Of a DNA stretch of 64,000 bases, positions 23,978-36,320 are shown piece by piece (position 1 is the first letter of the stretch; the number at the start of each line of letters is the position of its first letter). The position numbers and the translations under genes were made by a program. The DNA comes from Lantana camara (taxonomy: Eukaryota > Streptophyta > Magnoliopsida > Lamiales > Verbenaceae): the NCBI GenBank assembly GCA_037501455.1, contig CM074855.1, positions 38,473,001-38,537,000 on the forward strand, in the 5' to 3' direction. Below the pieces are notes generated by a model, which saw only the letters and a program-made list of their open reading frames with translations, was not told where the DNA came from and searched no databases.

Positions 23978-24031
<54 letters not shown>
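23978..24031. repeat. (TA)n microsatellite followed by T-run
   Basis: About 18 TA repeats followed by a run of T, inside the probable LTR. Confidence 0.9.
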
Positions 24032-24034
<3 letters not shown>

Positions 24035-24338
24035 GAGATAATATCATACAAGACTTGAATTTGATTGGTCGGTGTGACGCAATACACCACGTGTTGCCAT
24101 ATGATTTGTCCTGGCTTTCTTTGACTGCAAGACTTGATTTAATTCGTCAAAACATGTCACTTTGACACGTATCATCACTTGATTTGTTGATAAAATAAAC
24201 ATTATAATATCAAATTTTAAATTTAACTATTTAACTTTGAAATTAAATTTAGGATAATTTTAAAATATTAAATAGTAAATTAAATTAATAACATAAAGTT
24301 TATTTACTTATCCACAACTATAAATATGACCCTTAAGA

Positions 24339-25250
24339 CACTACAAAAAAACAGTCGATTTCAGACGAACTTTTCAGACGAAAATTTGGACCTTTTCGTC
24401 TGAAAAAGTCAATTTCCGGCCAACTTCATTCGAAATTCCGACGAACTCAAGTTCGACTGAAAAATCCTCGTCGCAGAAAATTTCAGACAAAATTTCCGAT
24501 GAAAACTCCGAGGAAAATAATTACCGATGAATTTCAGATGAAAAATTATTTCGCCCGAAATCCACAATTTTCCGGCGAACTTTATTTCCGACGAAATTAC
24601 AGGCGAAAATATATAGACCAAAATTTCCTCATCTTCGTCTGAAAAAGTCAATTTCCGGCCAACTTCAGACGAAATTCCAACAAACTCAACTTCGACTGAA
24701 AAATCCTCGTCGCAGAAAATTTCAGACAAAATTTTCGATGAAAACTCCGACGAAAATAATTTCCGATGAATTTTAGAAGAAAAATTATTTCGCCCGAAAT
24801 CCACAATTTTCCGGCGAAATTTATTTCCGACGAAATTACAGGCGAAAATATATAGACCAAATTTTCCTCGTCTAATTTTTCGGCGCCATTGCGACCAAAA
24901 GATTTCGTCTGAAATTTTTCGGACGAAAATAATAAATTTTATTATTTCACTAATGTTTTCGGACGAACTTCCGACGAAGCCCAATAAATAAATCATTTCA
25001 GATGAAATTTCAGACGAACTTAATATTTTTATTTTTTTACTAATACATTTCAGACGAAATTTCAGACGAGCTTAATATTTTTTATTTTTTTAATAATATA
25101 TTTTAGACGAATTTCAGACGAAAATTTAAAAAATTTAAAAAATTCTATTTATTTTTCAGAATAAGATCGTCGCAATTTTCATCGAAATTTTAATATTATA
25201 ATTTATTTTTGAATTTTTTTTAATTTTCAACCTGTTTTTTCAGTAATTAT
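24339..25250. mobile_element. CACTA-type terminus with subterminal repeat field
   Basis: Starts CACTACAAAAAAAC, the canonical end of En/Spm (CACTA) elements, and is followed by more than a dozen copies in both orientations of a word like TTTCAGACGAAA, the kind of short subterminal repeat that binds TnpA-type proteins. A 239-bp unit within it is tandemly duplicated. The opposite terminus (ending TTTGTAGTG) was not found in the window. It could be one end of an autonomous or deleted element; the transposase genes at 36843-43083 could belong to it or to the terminus at 26126. The 195-codon frame on the minus strand here is translated repeat, not a gene. Confidence 0.7.
24397..24874. repeat. 239-bp tandem duplication in the CACTA subterminal region
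   Basis: Copy 1 24397-24635, copy 2 24636-24874, both starting CGTCTGAAAAAGTCAATTTC. They differ at scattered positions. Confidence 0.9.
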
Positions 25251-26125
25251 ATACCCAAAAAAATAAAATAAAATAAAAAACTAGAAATGCGACAAGAATG
25301 TAAGACGCGAACAATAAATTAGAACCATGTCCATAAATCCAATAATATTGTAATAACAAATATAACAACATGAAATTCGATAAAATCTGCCGAATTACAA
25401 AGTCTTCATGTACTATTAACTAAATTCGTATTTTGCAAACACTACGTACAATAAGCCAACACTAAATACGAAGCGAACATCTCTCCACCATTTAAAAATT
25501 TACCTAGTGTTGCTACATTGCCATGTAAGCCATTTGAGGTGTCCGGTCTGTCAACAAAAACATTAAACCGGCAAAGGTTGTTTGATGAGTAAGGAATTAA
25601 ACTTTAAAGACACATACATGCATGAACATATAAGCATTAGCCCCTCAAGGTATGTCAATTTATCAATGATGGTATTCCCACGTATATAACATGCAGAAAA
25701 TTAAATTGCTAAATGATGATATAAATGCTAAATGCATAAATTTATGAGTTTAGAAATTTGGGATTCATAAGTTTATCAATAGATGACATAAATTTCTTCA
25801 TTTTTATGGTCATTCAGAAATTTATCAGAAATTATTTATCCACTAAATAAGCTTCATTTGTGACAACACTTAAAATAAACACGTAAGACAAGTTTGCAAT
25901 TCGTAGCATATTTCATTAAATTTCAACATACGTGTACTCACCTTAGTATGATGCAACTCCAAATCCAATAGATAACAAAGTGCAATCCAATATTAAGCTT
26001 GGAAATTAGATCTTGCAAAACAGTAGAAGAAGAAAAAGGACTACTTTTAGTAACCTTGTATTCAAAACACGCACATTTATTCAGAAAGTCTATACATGCA
26101 GACATTGTAGAAGATTCGACATAAC
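25251..26125. other. AT-rich segment between two CACTA-like termini, nothing recognised
   Basis: About 870 bp without a supported gene. It contains no LTR edge, PBS or RNA gene that I can see. It may be interior sequence of the element whose end is at 24339, truncated by the element that starts at 26126. Confidence 0.4.
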
Positions 26126-26560
26126 CACTACAAGAAAAAACCCTTTTCCTCACGCCACTTTTTGTTTACACTTGCAAAACTGTAAGTATTAAACTTTTCA
26201 CTACGGTTTGCTATGTGTAGTCTTTAAAAATTATAAAAGACTACCGTACATACTAAATTCGTAGGGAATAATTGATTATTAGTTACAAAACTACAATCGT
26301 AAGGAATAAAATTCTAAATACCTACGTTTTTAATCCAAACTGTAATCAATACTTTATTATTACTTACACTTGTACAAATATAGTTAATAAACTTATTAAA
26401 AGACTATGTTTCTCACTAGAACTGTAAGCAAAGATCAAAGTATTGATTACGATTATCTAGTCATAATTAATAAACTTATAAAAGCGTAGATATTAAATTT
26501 CGTAAAGTTTGTAAGTAATAAATAAATTTCTTAAAGTCTACGCTAGAATTAATAGTGATA
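26126..26560. mobile_element. Second CACTA-type terminus with different subterminal repeats
   Basis: Starts CACTACAAGAAAAAAC, and the next 400 bp hold repeated words of the form TGTAAGTAATAAA and TACAAAACTGTAAG in both orientations. The repeat word is unrelated to that at 24339, so it is a different CACTA family. No matching inverted terminus was seen; it may lie beyond the gypsy insertion at 43086, outside the window. It is the nearest plausible 5' end for the transposase genes on the plus strand, but this is inference. Confidence 0.65.
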
Positions 26561-27350
26561 CTTTCTTTTTTTTTTTGAATTAATAGTGATACTTAATCAT
26601 TTATATTTTGATTATTTAAATATCTTATAATTAAGAATAAACTTTTCAGGATTTTTTTTTTTAATAATAATTAAGAATGAAATAGAAGTTTTCACATACA
26701 AATTCTATCGATCTATAATTTTTTATATTATAACAATCACCAATTAATAATTCAAAAATGTTTTGAATGATTTTTTTCTTATGGATAATTTAAAAAGTTT
26801 TGACTTAATCTAACTCTTCTTTCGTTTTAACTACTTTTTTTTTTTTTTTTTTGAAAGTTTGAACTGATTAAATCTCTATGTGGATAAATGTTTTCTGTTA
26901 CAGACAAATTCTCTATGCCGTTAAAAAATTCTTTTATAGATAATTTAATTTTTTTTATAAATTCTATTTCTTTATGCGATTAAAAAACTCTTTTATAGCT
27001 ATATATTTTTTTTTTTACAGATTATCTTTATGTTTAAATTTTTTTTGTGTTACGACTAATCCTAATTTAAAGTTTTTGAAGAGTTCTTACTTAACTAAAC
27101 TCTTTTGAAATTTCTTTTCTAATCTATTTATTATTTGAAATATTAGTTTCTTTTCTAAAAATTCTTTTATCCAACGAAGAAGTAAATGTTCCAAAAATCA
27201 AGCACATTCAAGTATTTCAGTAATACTTCTATTCAATTGATTTTCCTTTGAATTTATTCATCATTATTCTTCAACTATCCACTTCTTTTCTTTCATTAAG
27301 GAGAAGGAACACAAGACAAGAAAAGAAAATTTAGAAGAATTGAGTGAAAA
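26561..27350. other. Very AT-rich segment, no feature recognised
   Basis: Contains several T-runs and no open frame of interest. The left boundary of the chromovirus remnant that ends at 27427 cannot be placed in it. Confidence 0.4.
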
Positions 27351-27427
27351 TGAAAAAGCATTATCCCGAATTGATTGAAGGATCAGAAGTGGAATCTGGG
27401 GACCAGATTCATTTAAGGGGGAGAGAG
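27351..27427 (+). pseudogene. Last codons and polypurine tract of a chromovirus
   Basis: The plus strand reads KKHYPELIEG followed by an acidic stretch, the usual end of a chromovirus polyprotein, then the segment CTGGGGACCAGATTCATTTA shared in position and sequence with element A (minus strand, about 1091-1112). The purine tract AAGGGGGAGAGAG occupies 27415-27427 directly before the LTR. Everything upstream has been lost or is unrecognisable, so this is a 3' fragment of an element. Confidence 0.75.
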
Positions 27428-28253
27428 TGTAACAACCTAGATTTTGAACCAAATCAAAATGGGTAAGTTAACTAAGATATCGAGACACGTTTAAGAATTT
27501 GATTAGGTGACATATATGTTTAACTTTTATTCCATTCCTAAACTGTTACAACTAAGAACAAATTGTGCAAATAATTACAATTTAGCTAATAGATGTCACC
27601 CCTAATTTGATCACTCTATTATATGAATTTAATTTCTCTAAATTAAATTTTAATTCTTTGTGTTAAAAGATGGAGCGACCTATCAGGACATGATCTAGAT
27701 ATTTGATCAGGTTACGTATTTGTTTAAATGTCATTCTGTCTCTAAAATAAATTAAATACTATTTGTTATTATATGAATTAATTTTTAAACATGCACTTAA
27801 TGGATTTAATTAATTGTTTAATGAGACATAATAGAATCTCCAATCATATCCTAATTTTCATTTAATGTTAAATGTTGATTGTAATTAAACTTTTGAGAAC
27901 TTATTTTTTCTTGAAATATTATATGTCATTGATATTAAATGTCCGTGGATCTCAATATATGTGACACACACATAGGACCAACAAAGGTACTCAAACACGT
28001 GTATGAATGCATGGTAATTGTGAAGTTGCTATTAAAGTATTTACCATTTTTTTTTCATTATGGCTACATTTAAATAGGTTTTGTAACGCCCGATTTTTCA
28101 TTTATATTAATATGTCATATTTATTTATAAATTGGGCAATTAAATTATTTAATTATGTGATTAATTATTTATAAGTGTTTTAAATATTTAATTTTATTAT
28201 AAATAGTTATTATTTTATTTTATTTTATTTATAATGTTGCATCTCGTTAGTTT

Positions 28254-28665
28254 AATATTTTATTTTGTTAATCAAGTGATTAAAGTTAATTAAGTATTAT
28301 GCTAATTAATCATGTTTTAACTATATTAATTAATTAATCTGTATAATCACGTTGACCTTGAATTTATTTAATTTTACAATTTCAAATGTTGGTTATAACT
28401 AATAATATGTGGAATTTTATGAATATGTACATGGTTGTTTAAATTGTACAACGTTCATAAATATTTTATTTTGTTAATCAAGTGATTAAAGTTAATTAAG
28501 TATTATGCTAATTAATCATGCTTTAACTATATTAATTAATTAATCTGTATAATCACGTTGACCTTGAATTTATTTAATTTTACAATTTCAAATGTTGGTT
28601 ATAACTTATAATATATGGAATTTTATGAATATGTACATGGTTGTTTAAATTGTGCATCGTTCTTA
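28254..28665. repeat. 206-bp tandem duplication in solo LTR
   Basis: Copy 1 28254-28459, copy 2 28460-28665, both opening AATATTTTATTTTGTTAATC and nearly identical. Confidence 0.9.
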
Positions 28666-29881
28666 TATGAAATGATATCGAAATGTCGTGAAGTTATAGT
28701 ATGTTGTAAATATATGTGTTATGAACATGCTTATATGCTCGGGTTATGGTTTCGAACTCATTTGACGTGTTAACGAATTTAATTTGATTCGTGGAACCAA
28801 ATCGGGGGCTAATGAGCAATTAGCGCACCCTTGGTTCCATACGTGATTTCTTGAGCTCGGGAACTCGGATTCGAGTTCCGTCAACTTCGTTGAACTCGCA
28901 TCGAAGATTCGAGTTTAATAAACTAAGCCATATATTTTTCCGAAATCAGTTAAACCTCCGAAATCCAACCGAAAAACGAAAAGGCATCAAAATGACCACC
29001 TTTCACTATATTGGCCATAACTTGTTCAAAACTTAACCAAATTAACAATGGTTGGTAGCCTTTTAACCCTAGTTCAACCCTCTACCATTCCTTACCTGCC
29101 CCATCTAGATCTAACCCTCACACAAACCAAAAAATTCATCCAAAGCTTCTGCATCCCAGTTCTTCCCCGTAACTGTGCAACCCTTGAGATTTAGGAGCTC
29201 AAATCTCAATCAACTTTCATCCAATCAACAAGGTGAGTTAGGATCATGATGTACATGCATCTCTGGGTATTTTCATCCTTTCATCACTATTTTTAACTCA
29301 GATTTCATGGGATTTTGAACTTGTGAATGAACAGTTAGGTTTTTTGAAGATTTTGTTGATCCCTTGAATTTCGTTGATCTCTAACTTGTTTTTATGATAT
29401 ATTTATGATCCTTTTCCCTCATTTATGATAGAGTATGTTTGTATTCATTGATGGTTAAGAGGTTGGTGAGATATCTTTAATGAAATGAATATGTATTGAA
29501 TGAGTTTCAAACTGGAATTTGCTCTGCTGCTCGTACGGTACTACTGCTAGCTTTGGTGACTTATTTTGATGTCAATTGTTGTCTCTTTTTACCTTAATTG
29601 CTGAGGAAGAATTGGTTGATTGATCATGTGTTGGTTTGCTCTGTTCTCTTCCAGTTTTTCCCCTGTTTCTCTGCGTAAGAACTGCTGTCATTCTTCCCAA
29701 TTTTGCTGCGTGTTGTGAGGTTATTTTCAAGCTTGGTTGTTGATCATTTGTGTCATTTATGTCCCTTATATGTTAGCCTGCCTTGGTTGTAAGTTGTGTG
29801 TGAGTTTCGGCCTGATTTGAACCTTCCTTTTTCTCCCCTGTTTTCGGCATTGTTGCTGTTGCTGTCTGTTTTTGCTGCTAC

Positions 29882-30010
29882 ACTCTCCCCGGCCGGGGAG
29901 AGTTTCTTCTGGGAGAGTACCCGGCCGGGTACTCCTATTACAGAAACCTTCTGTAACCCCTACCCGGCCGGGGAGATTGGAGAAGGTTTGGCTACCCGGG
30001 CGGGTAGCCA
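29882..30010. repeat. Cluster of perfect palindromes and hairpins
   Basis: 22-bp palindrome at 29882-29903 (core CCCCGGCCGGGG), 20-bp palindrome at 29915-29934 (core TACCCGGCCGGGTA), hairpin TACAGAA-ACC-TTCTGTA at 29939-29955, palindrome CCCGGCCGGG near 29963, and hairpin TGGCTACCC-GGGC-GGGTAGCCA at 29989-30010. AAACCTTCT (29945-29953) and AGAAGGTTT (29981-29989) are also complementary. Confidence 0.95.
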
Positions 30011-30541
30011 CTGCATATTGCTTCTGCCTCTTTTTCTTCTTCTTTTCTTCTGCTACTTCTGTTCTCTTCTTCTTTCCTTTCCTTTCCTTTCTTGTTGCTT
30101 CTTCTTCTTTCCTTGTGTTGCTGCGAGTGTGTATGTGTGGCTATTGTTTAGAACTTGCTGCTACTGCGGTTCTTCTTGGTGCTAGTATGTGCGTAAGTTT
30201 GGTGCAATTTTGGTTATAAGAGCTTTAATGTATTGCTGCTGTTGATCTTTATTGGGACAGGTTGTGTGCGTGTGTATATATATTATGTGATTGTGTGTGC
30301 ATGGGAGGTATTTTTCATGCATATATATTATTGTGTATTGCTGAGTATATATATATATATATGTGTACTGTGTGTGTTGTTGTGCATGCATGGCTGTGTG
30401 TGTGTGCGTGCATGGAGGTGAATAAATATTTAATATTTCATGCTTGGCTATTGTAGTTGTTAAATTCATGCATGGTTAAGTTTATATATATGTAGTATAT
30501 ATGTTAAATATAATTACGCATGCATGTTGATCTACGTATAT

Positions 30542-30543
30542 AT

Positions 30544-30603
<60 letters not shown>
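30542..30603. repeat. (AT)n microsatellite
   Basis: A long, slightly interrupted TA tract inside the solo LTR 28082-32429. Confidence 0.95.
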
Positions 30604-30606
<3 letters not shown>

Positions 30607-33600
30607 TATTATATAATTATTATATGATTATTATATCTCTATTATATATTTTAAGTATTATTTGATTTAATTCAATTTTAGAATTTAATTGATAACTATT
30701 TCACGTATTTAATTTACCGAGTGTTGCTTGAACGTTTTATTTATCTAATTTCTAATTGTAAACGTGAAATAGTACGTGCTATGATTATATTTGAATTCTT
30801 AGATTAAATTGATATGAATTATGAATTTATGAATTTGAATAAAATGAATGAACGAATGCCTTGGTTATATGTCTTAATTTCCTTAATAGTGCACATGAAC
30901 ATTCTCATGACATAATATCATCTTTGATGCATTCATATCATATTCATTGCATGTCGTGCGTCTTATATGGTTCAATTGGAGTCTCGAGTCTCACGAACAC
31001 GTCATGTTGTCTCTTGTACAGTTTATCTCCAGGGTGGAGAATCTTGATCAACTAGGTACTCGGTAACTCGTATCCTTGTATCGCCATGTTCCAGGTGAGG
31101 GTGTTTTCGTTCTAGTTACGTATCAATCCCTACAACCCTTATGTGATAAGATTTGGCCCAAAACTATACATATACCTATGTATATTTATGTTACTTTCAA
31201 GCAGAGTCATCGAGTAAATATTGATCGAGTAAACCCTTTTCTAATGAATTATGAAATATGTTATGTTCTTATGAATTGATATGTTTTGGCGAGATTATAC
31301 ATGTATGTTATGTTCACGGGCCCAGAAATTTAGTACATGTGGCTATCCGGGGAGGCAAGGGCCGACAGTGATCCCATGTGCTGATTCCATTTATGTTTAA
31401 CGGCGGTACCGGACCTCGCCAGGAGATTGGCGGGAAAAGGGAGCTGAGTGCCATCTGGGGAGTCATGTAACCCCTTTTGGTCAATGTATGAGGTGGCCAG
31501 GTCTTGCAAGCCCGTCCACCACCCGGAGGAAGAAGGTTGGAACTTGTTTTATGAATATGATTATGTTATGATATGATTGTTATGCACCGTGCGGGAAGGC
31601 CGGGACACGGATTGTCCAAACGAATATGTTTTATGATCTATGATCTGTGTGTATTATGAGATATTGCATGATCACCTAATTAATATATTACTGATATTTG
31701 TCGTACACGGTCGGAGTTGGTTGGAGATGATGCACGCTCACTCGTCGAGCCTTTATGTTTATGTCTGAATTATGAACTTAATAAATTTAATATGATTAGT
31801 CGTAAATTCCGAGCATTGCTTCGTTATTTTCTTTCCCTCTTGGGAACTAAATTTAAATAAAACCTTGCTCTGGATTTGTGACTTACATGTGCATGTTTTA
31901 TATACGTATATCGCTCCTGCTCACTTAGTCTTCTAGAGACTGACCCTCTCCCTCCCCAACCTTTAGTGCGCAGGTTTGGCTTCGGATTTCGAGCTAGGCG
32001 GATTTGTGTTGAGTCTTTGAGTCGGTTAGGTTAATCTTCAGAGTCTCTGCACTCACATATGTACTTATATTGCGTTTGATTCGACTCTGTAAGATCATGA
32101 ATTTGAAGCTTTATGTATTTGTTACTGAATTGCCTTGTCGGGCTTTGTTATGAATTAAAAGAGGCCTGAGGAGCCCAAGTCTGCCTGTGGTTCGTGTGTT
32201 TAATTTCTGCAGGCCCGTGGCCAATGCATGTGTTTGGATTTAGTTCTCCGTTGCATTATGTCTTGTTGGTTAGTTATATTTGCAGGGTCTATGTTCTGCC
32301 TAGCTTAGGAAAGGTTTTTCTGTTTGTCTCCCGTTCGCTATGGTTTTATACGGGTGCGGATTTACCATTTCGTTACTCGTGTTGAGCCATAGTACGGGGG
32401 ATGTAGTGCCTCACGTGCGGGGTGCTATAGGTTTATACTGAAATAACGTTATTTCTATCCTATATAGGTATGTATGTATAGTACCTGTTCATGCAACCTT
32501 AATGATTAAGTTTCGAGTATTAAAATAATGGTTTGTTATACCTTGGGCAAGTCGAATCATTGCCTTGGAGTTGATAGCTAAGCCTAATCATCCACCCTAG
32601 TCCCTGCACGTGTTTAGTAAATTTGGAGTCCAGTCCAATTTGCATGTCATTTAGGTGTTGATCTTAGCCAACCGTCATGTTTCACCAATGATATGAGATT
32701 GTTAAATTAAAATTGGTCTATATCATCGTTACTATAGAAGAGCCATTTATTTAGAAACATAGAAATAAACACATCTATAGGAACAGAGACGCTGGGCAAC
32801 AAAGAAGAAAAGGATTTCTGAACACTAAAAGATTTTCTTTTGTCTCGTTGGGATAAAACCTCCCGAATTTCAGCCTAACATTCATAATGAGTATTTCAAT
32901 CTATTTAATCGGTTAAAAATTTCATGATGTGCATTATTATATGCTATTACTTATTTAATAAACGATTGTTGTCCGGTCTAACTAAGTCTTTGGGAATGTA
33001 TTATAGAAATTTTCTGTGAACCTGTAATTATGAATTTTGAAATTGTATGTCTACTTGAGTAGATCATGTCTCAATTTCGCCCCTCGATTGAGAAAATAAA
33101 TTCATATTTGGACTTTTGATATACTTTATATTGAATATGAGATCGAAGAATACTGAACCAACTAAATTCAATGACTTATTTTCTAAATTTATAAGTTTTA
33201 TTTTAAATATGTTAATTTAAAGTACACAAGGTTCTAAATTCTATGAATGCTATCTATTTAAAATCTTAATTCCTATTAGTTTGGACAAAATTTTCAGCTT
33301 AAGTGTATCTCTGTGCGTCAAATTCACTAATTTTAAACACTTTATGAACAAGAGACTTTGATATGCATCAAATAAAGTTAAATTATTTGAAATTTGTTTT
33401 ATGTTTAACTGCCTGGTCTTAAGGTGATTGTGCGATAGCCGTACAAAGTCAAGTTGGGTTGTCTGGTTGTCAGTCGAGTCATAATTTGCAGCTGTGTGTA
33501 TCACAGGTGCTCCTAGGGAGGAGCCCTGACCGTGTCGGTCGTGTTTCGTTTCAGCTTTCGCAGAAGTTTAAGGTGAGGGATTAAAATGTTTTCAACTAGG

Positions 33601-34734
33601 GCCAAAACATATATTATGTAAATATATATATATTCTTAAAACCCAACCCTTATTTATTGAATTTGATTTTGACCCGTTGATACTATATATGGTATTAGCT
33701 GTTTTATAATATTTTAGTATTTTGTTGAAAAATCGGATTTCCTTATAAAAATGGGTTTTTGTTATATTATATGTACGTGTGAGTAAACGAAAAGTTTGAT
33801 TTTAAACTGTGAAACAGTTAAGAGAAAGAAAGTGTTTGAAAGTGTGAATCTGTTTTGAAGAGCGAGTATTGATCTGATAGAACCCTTGGGGACGCCCTTG
33901 GGGAATATTGGCCCAGAAGTATCTAGTGGGTGAAGCCCGGAGGTGTGCGCCAGAGGCTGATCTTTATTACGTACTTCTGTGAAGCTCTATACGGGGCGTA
34001 GCCGGAGGTTGACCGCGTTACGTATAGAGTGAGGTTATTGGTACCAGGGCATATTGCCCCTATCTGTGTGATCGTGTGGTTGGTTAGGGGGCACCTCGAC
34101 TAACAATTGGAGGGAGAAGGCTGGTTTATGTTTTGTGTTTCTTGTGTTCAGGGTGTGAAAGGTTGGAGAACTTACCCGTACTGGCCGGGTTACTGTGATT
34201 GATCGATTGTTTTCATTATTGATTCACAAGTGTGTTTTCGTACAAACTAAAAGCTATCCCTTCTCATATATTTACATGTCGTTTCCGAAAATAAGGAAAA
34301 TGTGAACCAAGCTTGTGATTCGTTTATATATACGTATAACCCCCCTCACTTAGTGACTTTGACTAACGTCCCTTCTCTTCTGGTTTTGGCTTCAGGCCGA
34401 TATGAATAAGCGGCACGTGTGGTCTGGGTCATCAAGTGCCGTTTAGATGGTTTGTTTTGGAGTTTAGCGTTTTGGAATTTCTCCTTCATGGGAAACTCAG
34501 TATGTACAATTTATGTACCTATACCTAATACAGTTATGGTTTGTATTTTATTGTTTGTCATCGGCCTTATCGGCCTTGGAATTGAATTATATGTTTGTTC
34601 ACTGTTGTCTTTTAAGCTTCTGCTATGCTAGCTTTTATTTGTTTGTTCGTCGTTCGCTGGGAAAGATCTCGAGTGAAGGCCCAAAGCTAACACTCAGGGT
34701 ATTTCTCAGTGCGGGATGTGGCAAGGGCGCCACA

Positions 34735-36278
34735 CATTGTGTCTCATTAATTTAGTATGATTATTTATAGGCTACTGTGAAGAACATAATTTAATTTTGA
34801 GTAGGCTTGTAGTTTGTATATTGGATAATTTGCTAGCTATCAAAACCAATTAGCTAATGATTTACATTATATAAACTTTGACTGTATGAGACCTGTGTAG
34901 CATCGATCTAAAAATCTAGATTTACTCCATCTCTTTCTCTTCCTTTTGCACCCCTCTTGCTCTCTAATCTAAAAAACTACGCATTTCTATTTCAAAAAAT
35001 CTCTAATAAAATTGAAAATTTACAAAAAATACCTTAAAATTTAATTATCCTATAAAACCCCTAATTTATAAACTCCAATTTAATTTATTTTCACAAAGAT
35101 TCCTCCTGAAATGATTTCTTACCTATTATCTTTTTCTGGCTGAGACTTGGCACAACAAAAGGAGGTGGTGTTGGAGCGTGCGAAGGAAGTAGCACCGACA
35201 GTGACGGCGACGGCCAGCCACCATCTCAGAAAACAAGAAAACGAGCTTGAATTCTAACGCAATGAAATAAACTAGGACTAATTTGAAAGAATATCCCGCT
35301 TAATAAATTAGTTGAAATTCTGCTTTGTAGTAGTTAATGGAATAGGATTATAACATCTCTCTCACACACACACACTAAATATGCCTTTGGCGATTTTACC
35401 TCACTCGATCTCTTTTACTCTCTCTCTCTAAATTGGAAAATTACAAAAAATGCCTCAACTTTTTTCTATTCGTGGCAATATTAATTTCAATAATACGTCA
35501 AAAACTACCGTCGTTTTTTCCCTGCCGCCTTGCTTCGCCTGCAACGCTTTGTCTTCGTTTACGCAACCACTCGACATCATGTACGTGAGCCCCATAAATG
35601 ATAGGAGGCAGGCTCTAGCCCCAACATCGTCTCTAGGATGGGGGCATCAATAGAATAATATTGTTATGGAATAACATTGATTGAATTGCTTACTGCTCCA
35701 AGTTTGGACGTTTTTTATGAAAGTGGAAAGAGAACCGCTTGATAGAATAAGGGAATGAACTACTTCTCTATTTGAGGAATTTGTTTTTAAGGGAATGAAC
35801 TACTTCTCTATTTGAGGAATTTGTTTTTAAAGAGTTTACACAATATTAAATAACTAGTTTAATTTGTAATACAGTGACTTATAATACTAAGTATAAATAA
35901 TATAAATTAAAATAATTGTAAAATAAATAACAAAATTATATAGAATGAAAAATAATTTAAGTATTACATATTTTTGATAAATAATAAATGTATTACTGTT
36001 AAAGTCTAATCCTATTAATTTAATATACTTAATTCTAAATTGTATATTAAATTAAGAGTTTTTTTATTATAATTTTCTTTATTTATAACGTAGAGACGTC
36101 ACAAAAAAAAAAAAAATCAGATAGATTATATAATTATCATTAAATTCTAAATAAAAATAAATATATATGTAGAATTTTCGCTACATTGCAATTTATAAAT
36201 ATGTGGGGTAGTAAATAAATAAAACTCATGCAAGTTAATATTATATTTTAATTAAATAGGTTATAATGTGTGAAATAG

Positions 36279-36320
<42 letters not shown>

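Larger units (their letters stand above)
23291..24340 (-). repeat. Probable 5' LTR of the host gypsy element
   Basis: On the plus strand it runs from TGTTTGCAC to CCTTAAGACA, giving TG..CA ends, and is followed on the gag side by a GACACGCCC segment of the kind seen at the start of such leaders. A TATA box (minus strand TATATAAAG, 23807-23815) sits mid-LTR. It contains a (TA)n plus T-run (23978-24031) and AT-rich U3. The right edge is uncertain because it coincides with a CACTA-like terminus at 24339; no second LTR copy is in the window to compare. Confidence 0.5.
28082..32429 (+). mobile_element. Solo LTR, LARD-related family, with target duplication
   Basis: 4348 bp from TGTAACGCCCG to GGGGTGCTATA, flanked by GGTTT at 28077-28081 and 32430-32434. 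It shares a block (31330-31600) with the LARD LTR, read in the opposite direction at 10270-10560, and carries GCTAGGCGG (31993-32001) with an imperfect partner CTGCCTAGC (32296-32304). It contains a 206-bp tandem duplication, a cluster of perfect GC-rich palindromes (29882-30010) and a long (AT)n. The closing TATA instead of TACA suggests one substitution at the terminus. It is non-coding; the frames at 29796-30219 are palindrome and pyrimidine-rich artefacts. Confidence 0.9.
27428..34734 (+). repeat. 3' LTR of the truncated chromovirus, split by a solo LTR
   Basis: Runs from TGTAACAACC to GGGCGCCACA. Without the insertion 28082-32429 and its duplicated GGTTT, the LTR is about 2.95 kb. It has the usual late block (CCCCCCTCACTTAGTG..GACT) and the closing AGTGCGGGATGTGGCA. 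Unlike the other LTRs here it has no GCTAGGCGG/CCGCCTAGC pair. No target duplication is visible because the 5' end of the element is missing. The right edge is based on the closing motif only. Confidence 0.7.

Noticed and set aside
24409..24996. 195-codon open frame on the minus strand
   Set aside because: It is a translation of the duplicated CACTA subterminal repeats, and is Phe/Ile/Ser-rich and repetitive.
29796..30469. Frames of 80-129 codons with Cys/Tyr- or Pro/Gly-rich proteins
   Set aside because: Caused by the palindrome cluster, CT-rich tract and GT-rich tract of a solo LTR.
35450..35653. 67-codon frame considered as a host gene exon
   Set aside because: No recognisable motif, no convincing splice context, AT-rich non-coding surroundings.
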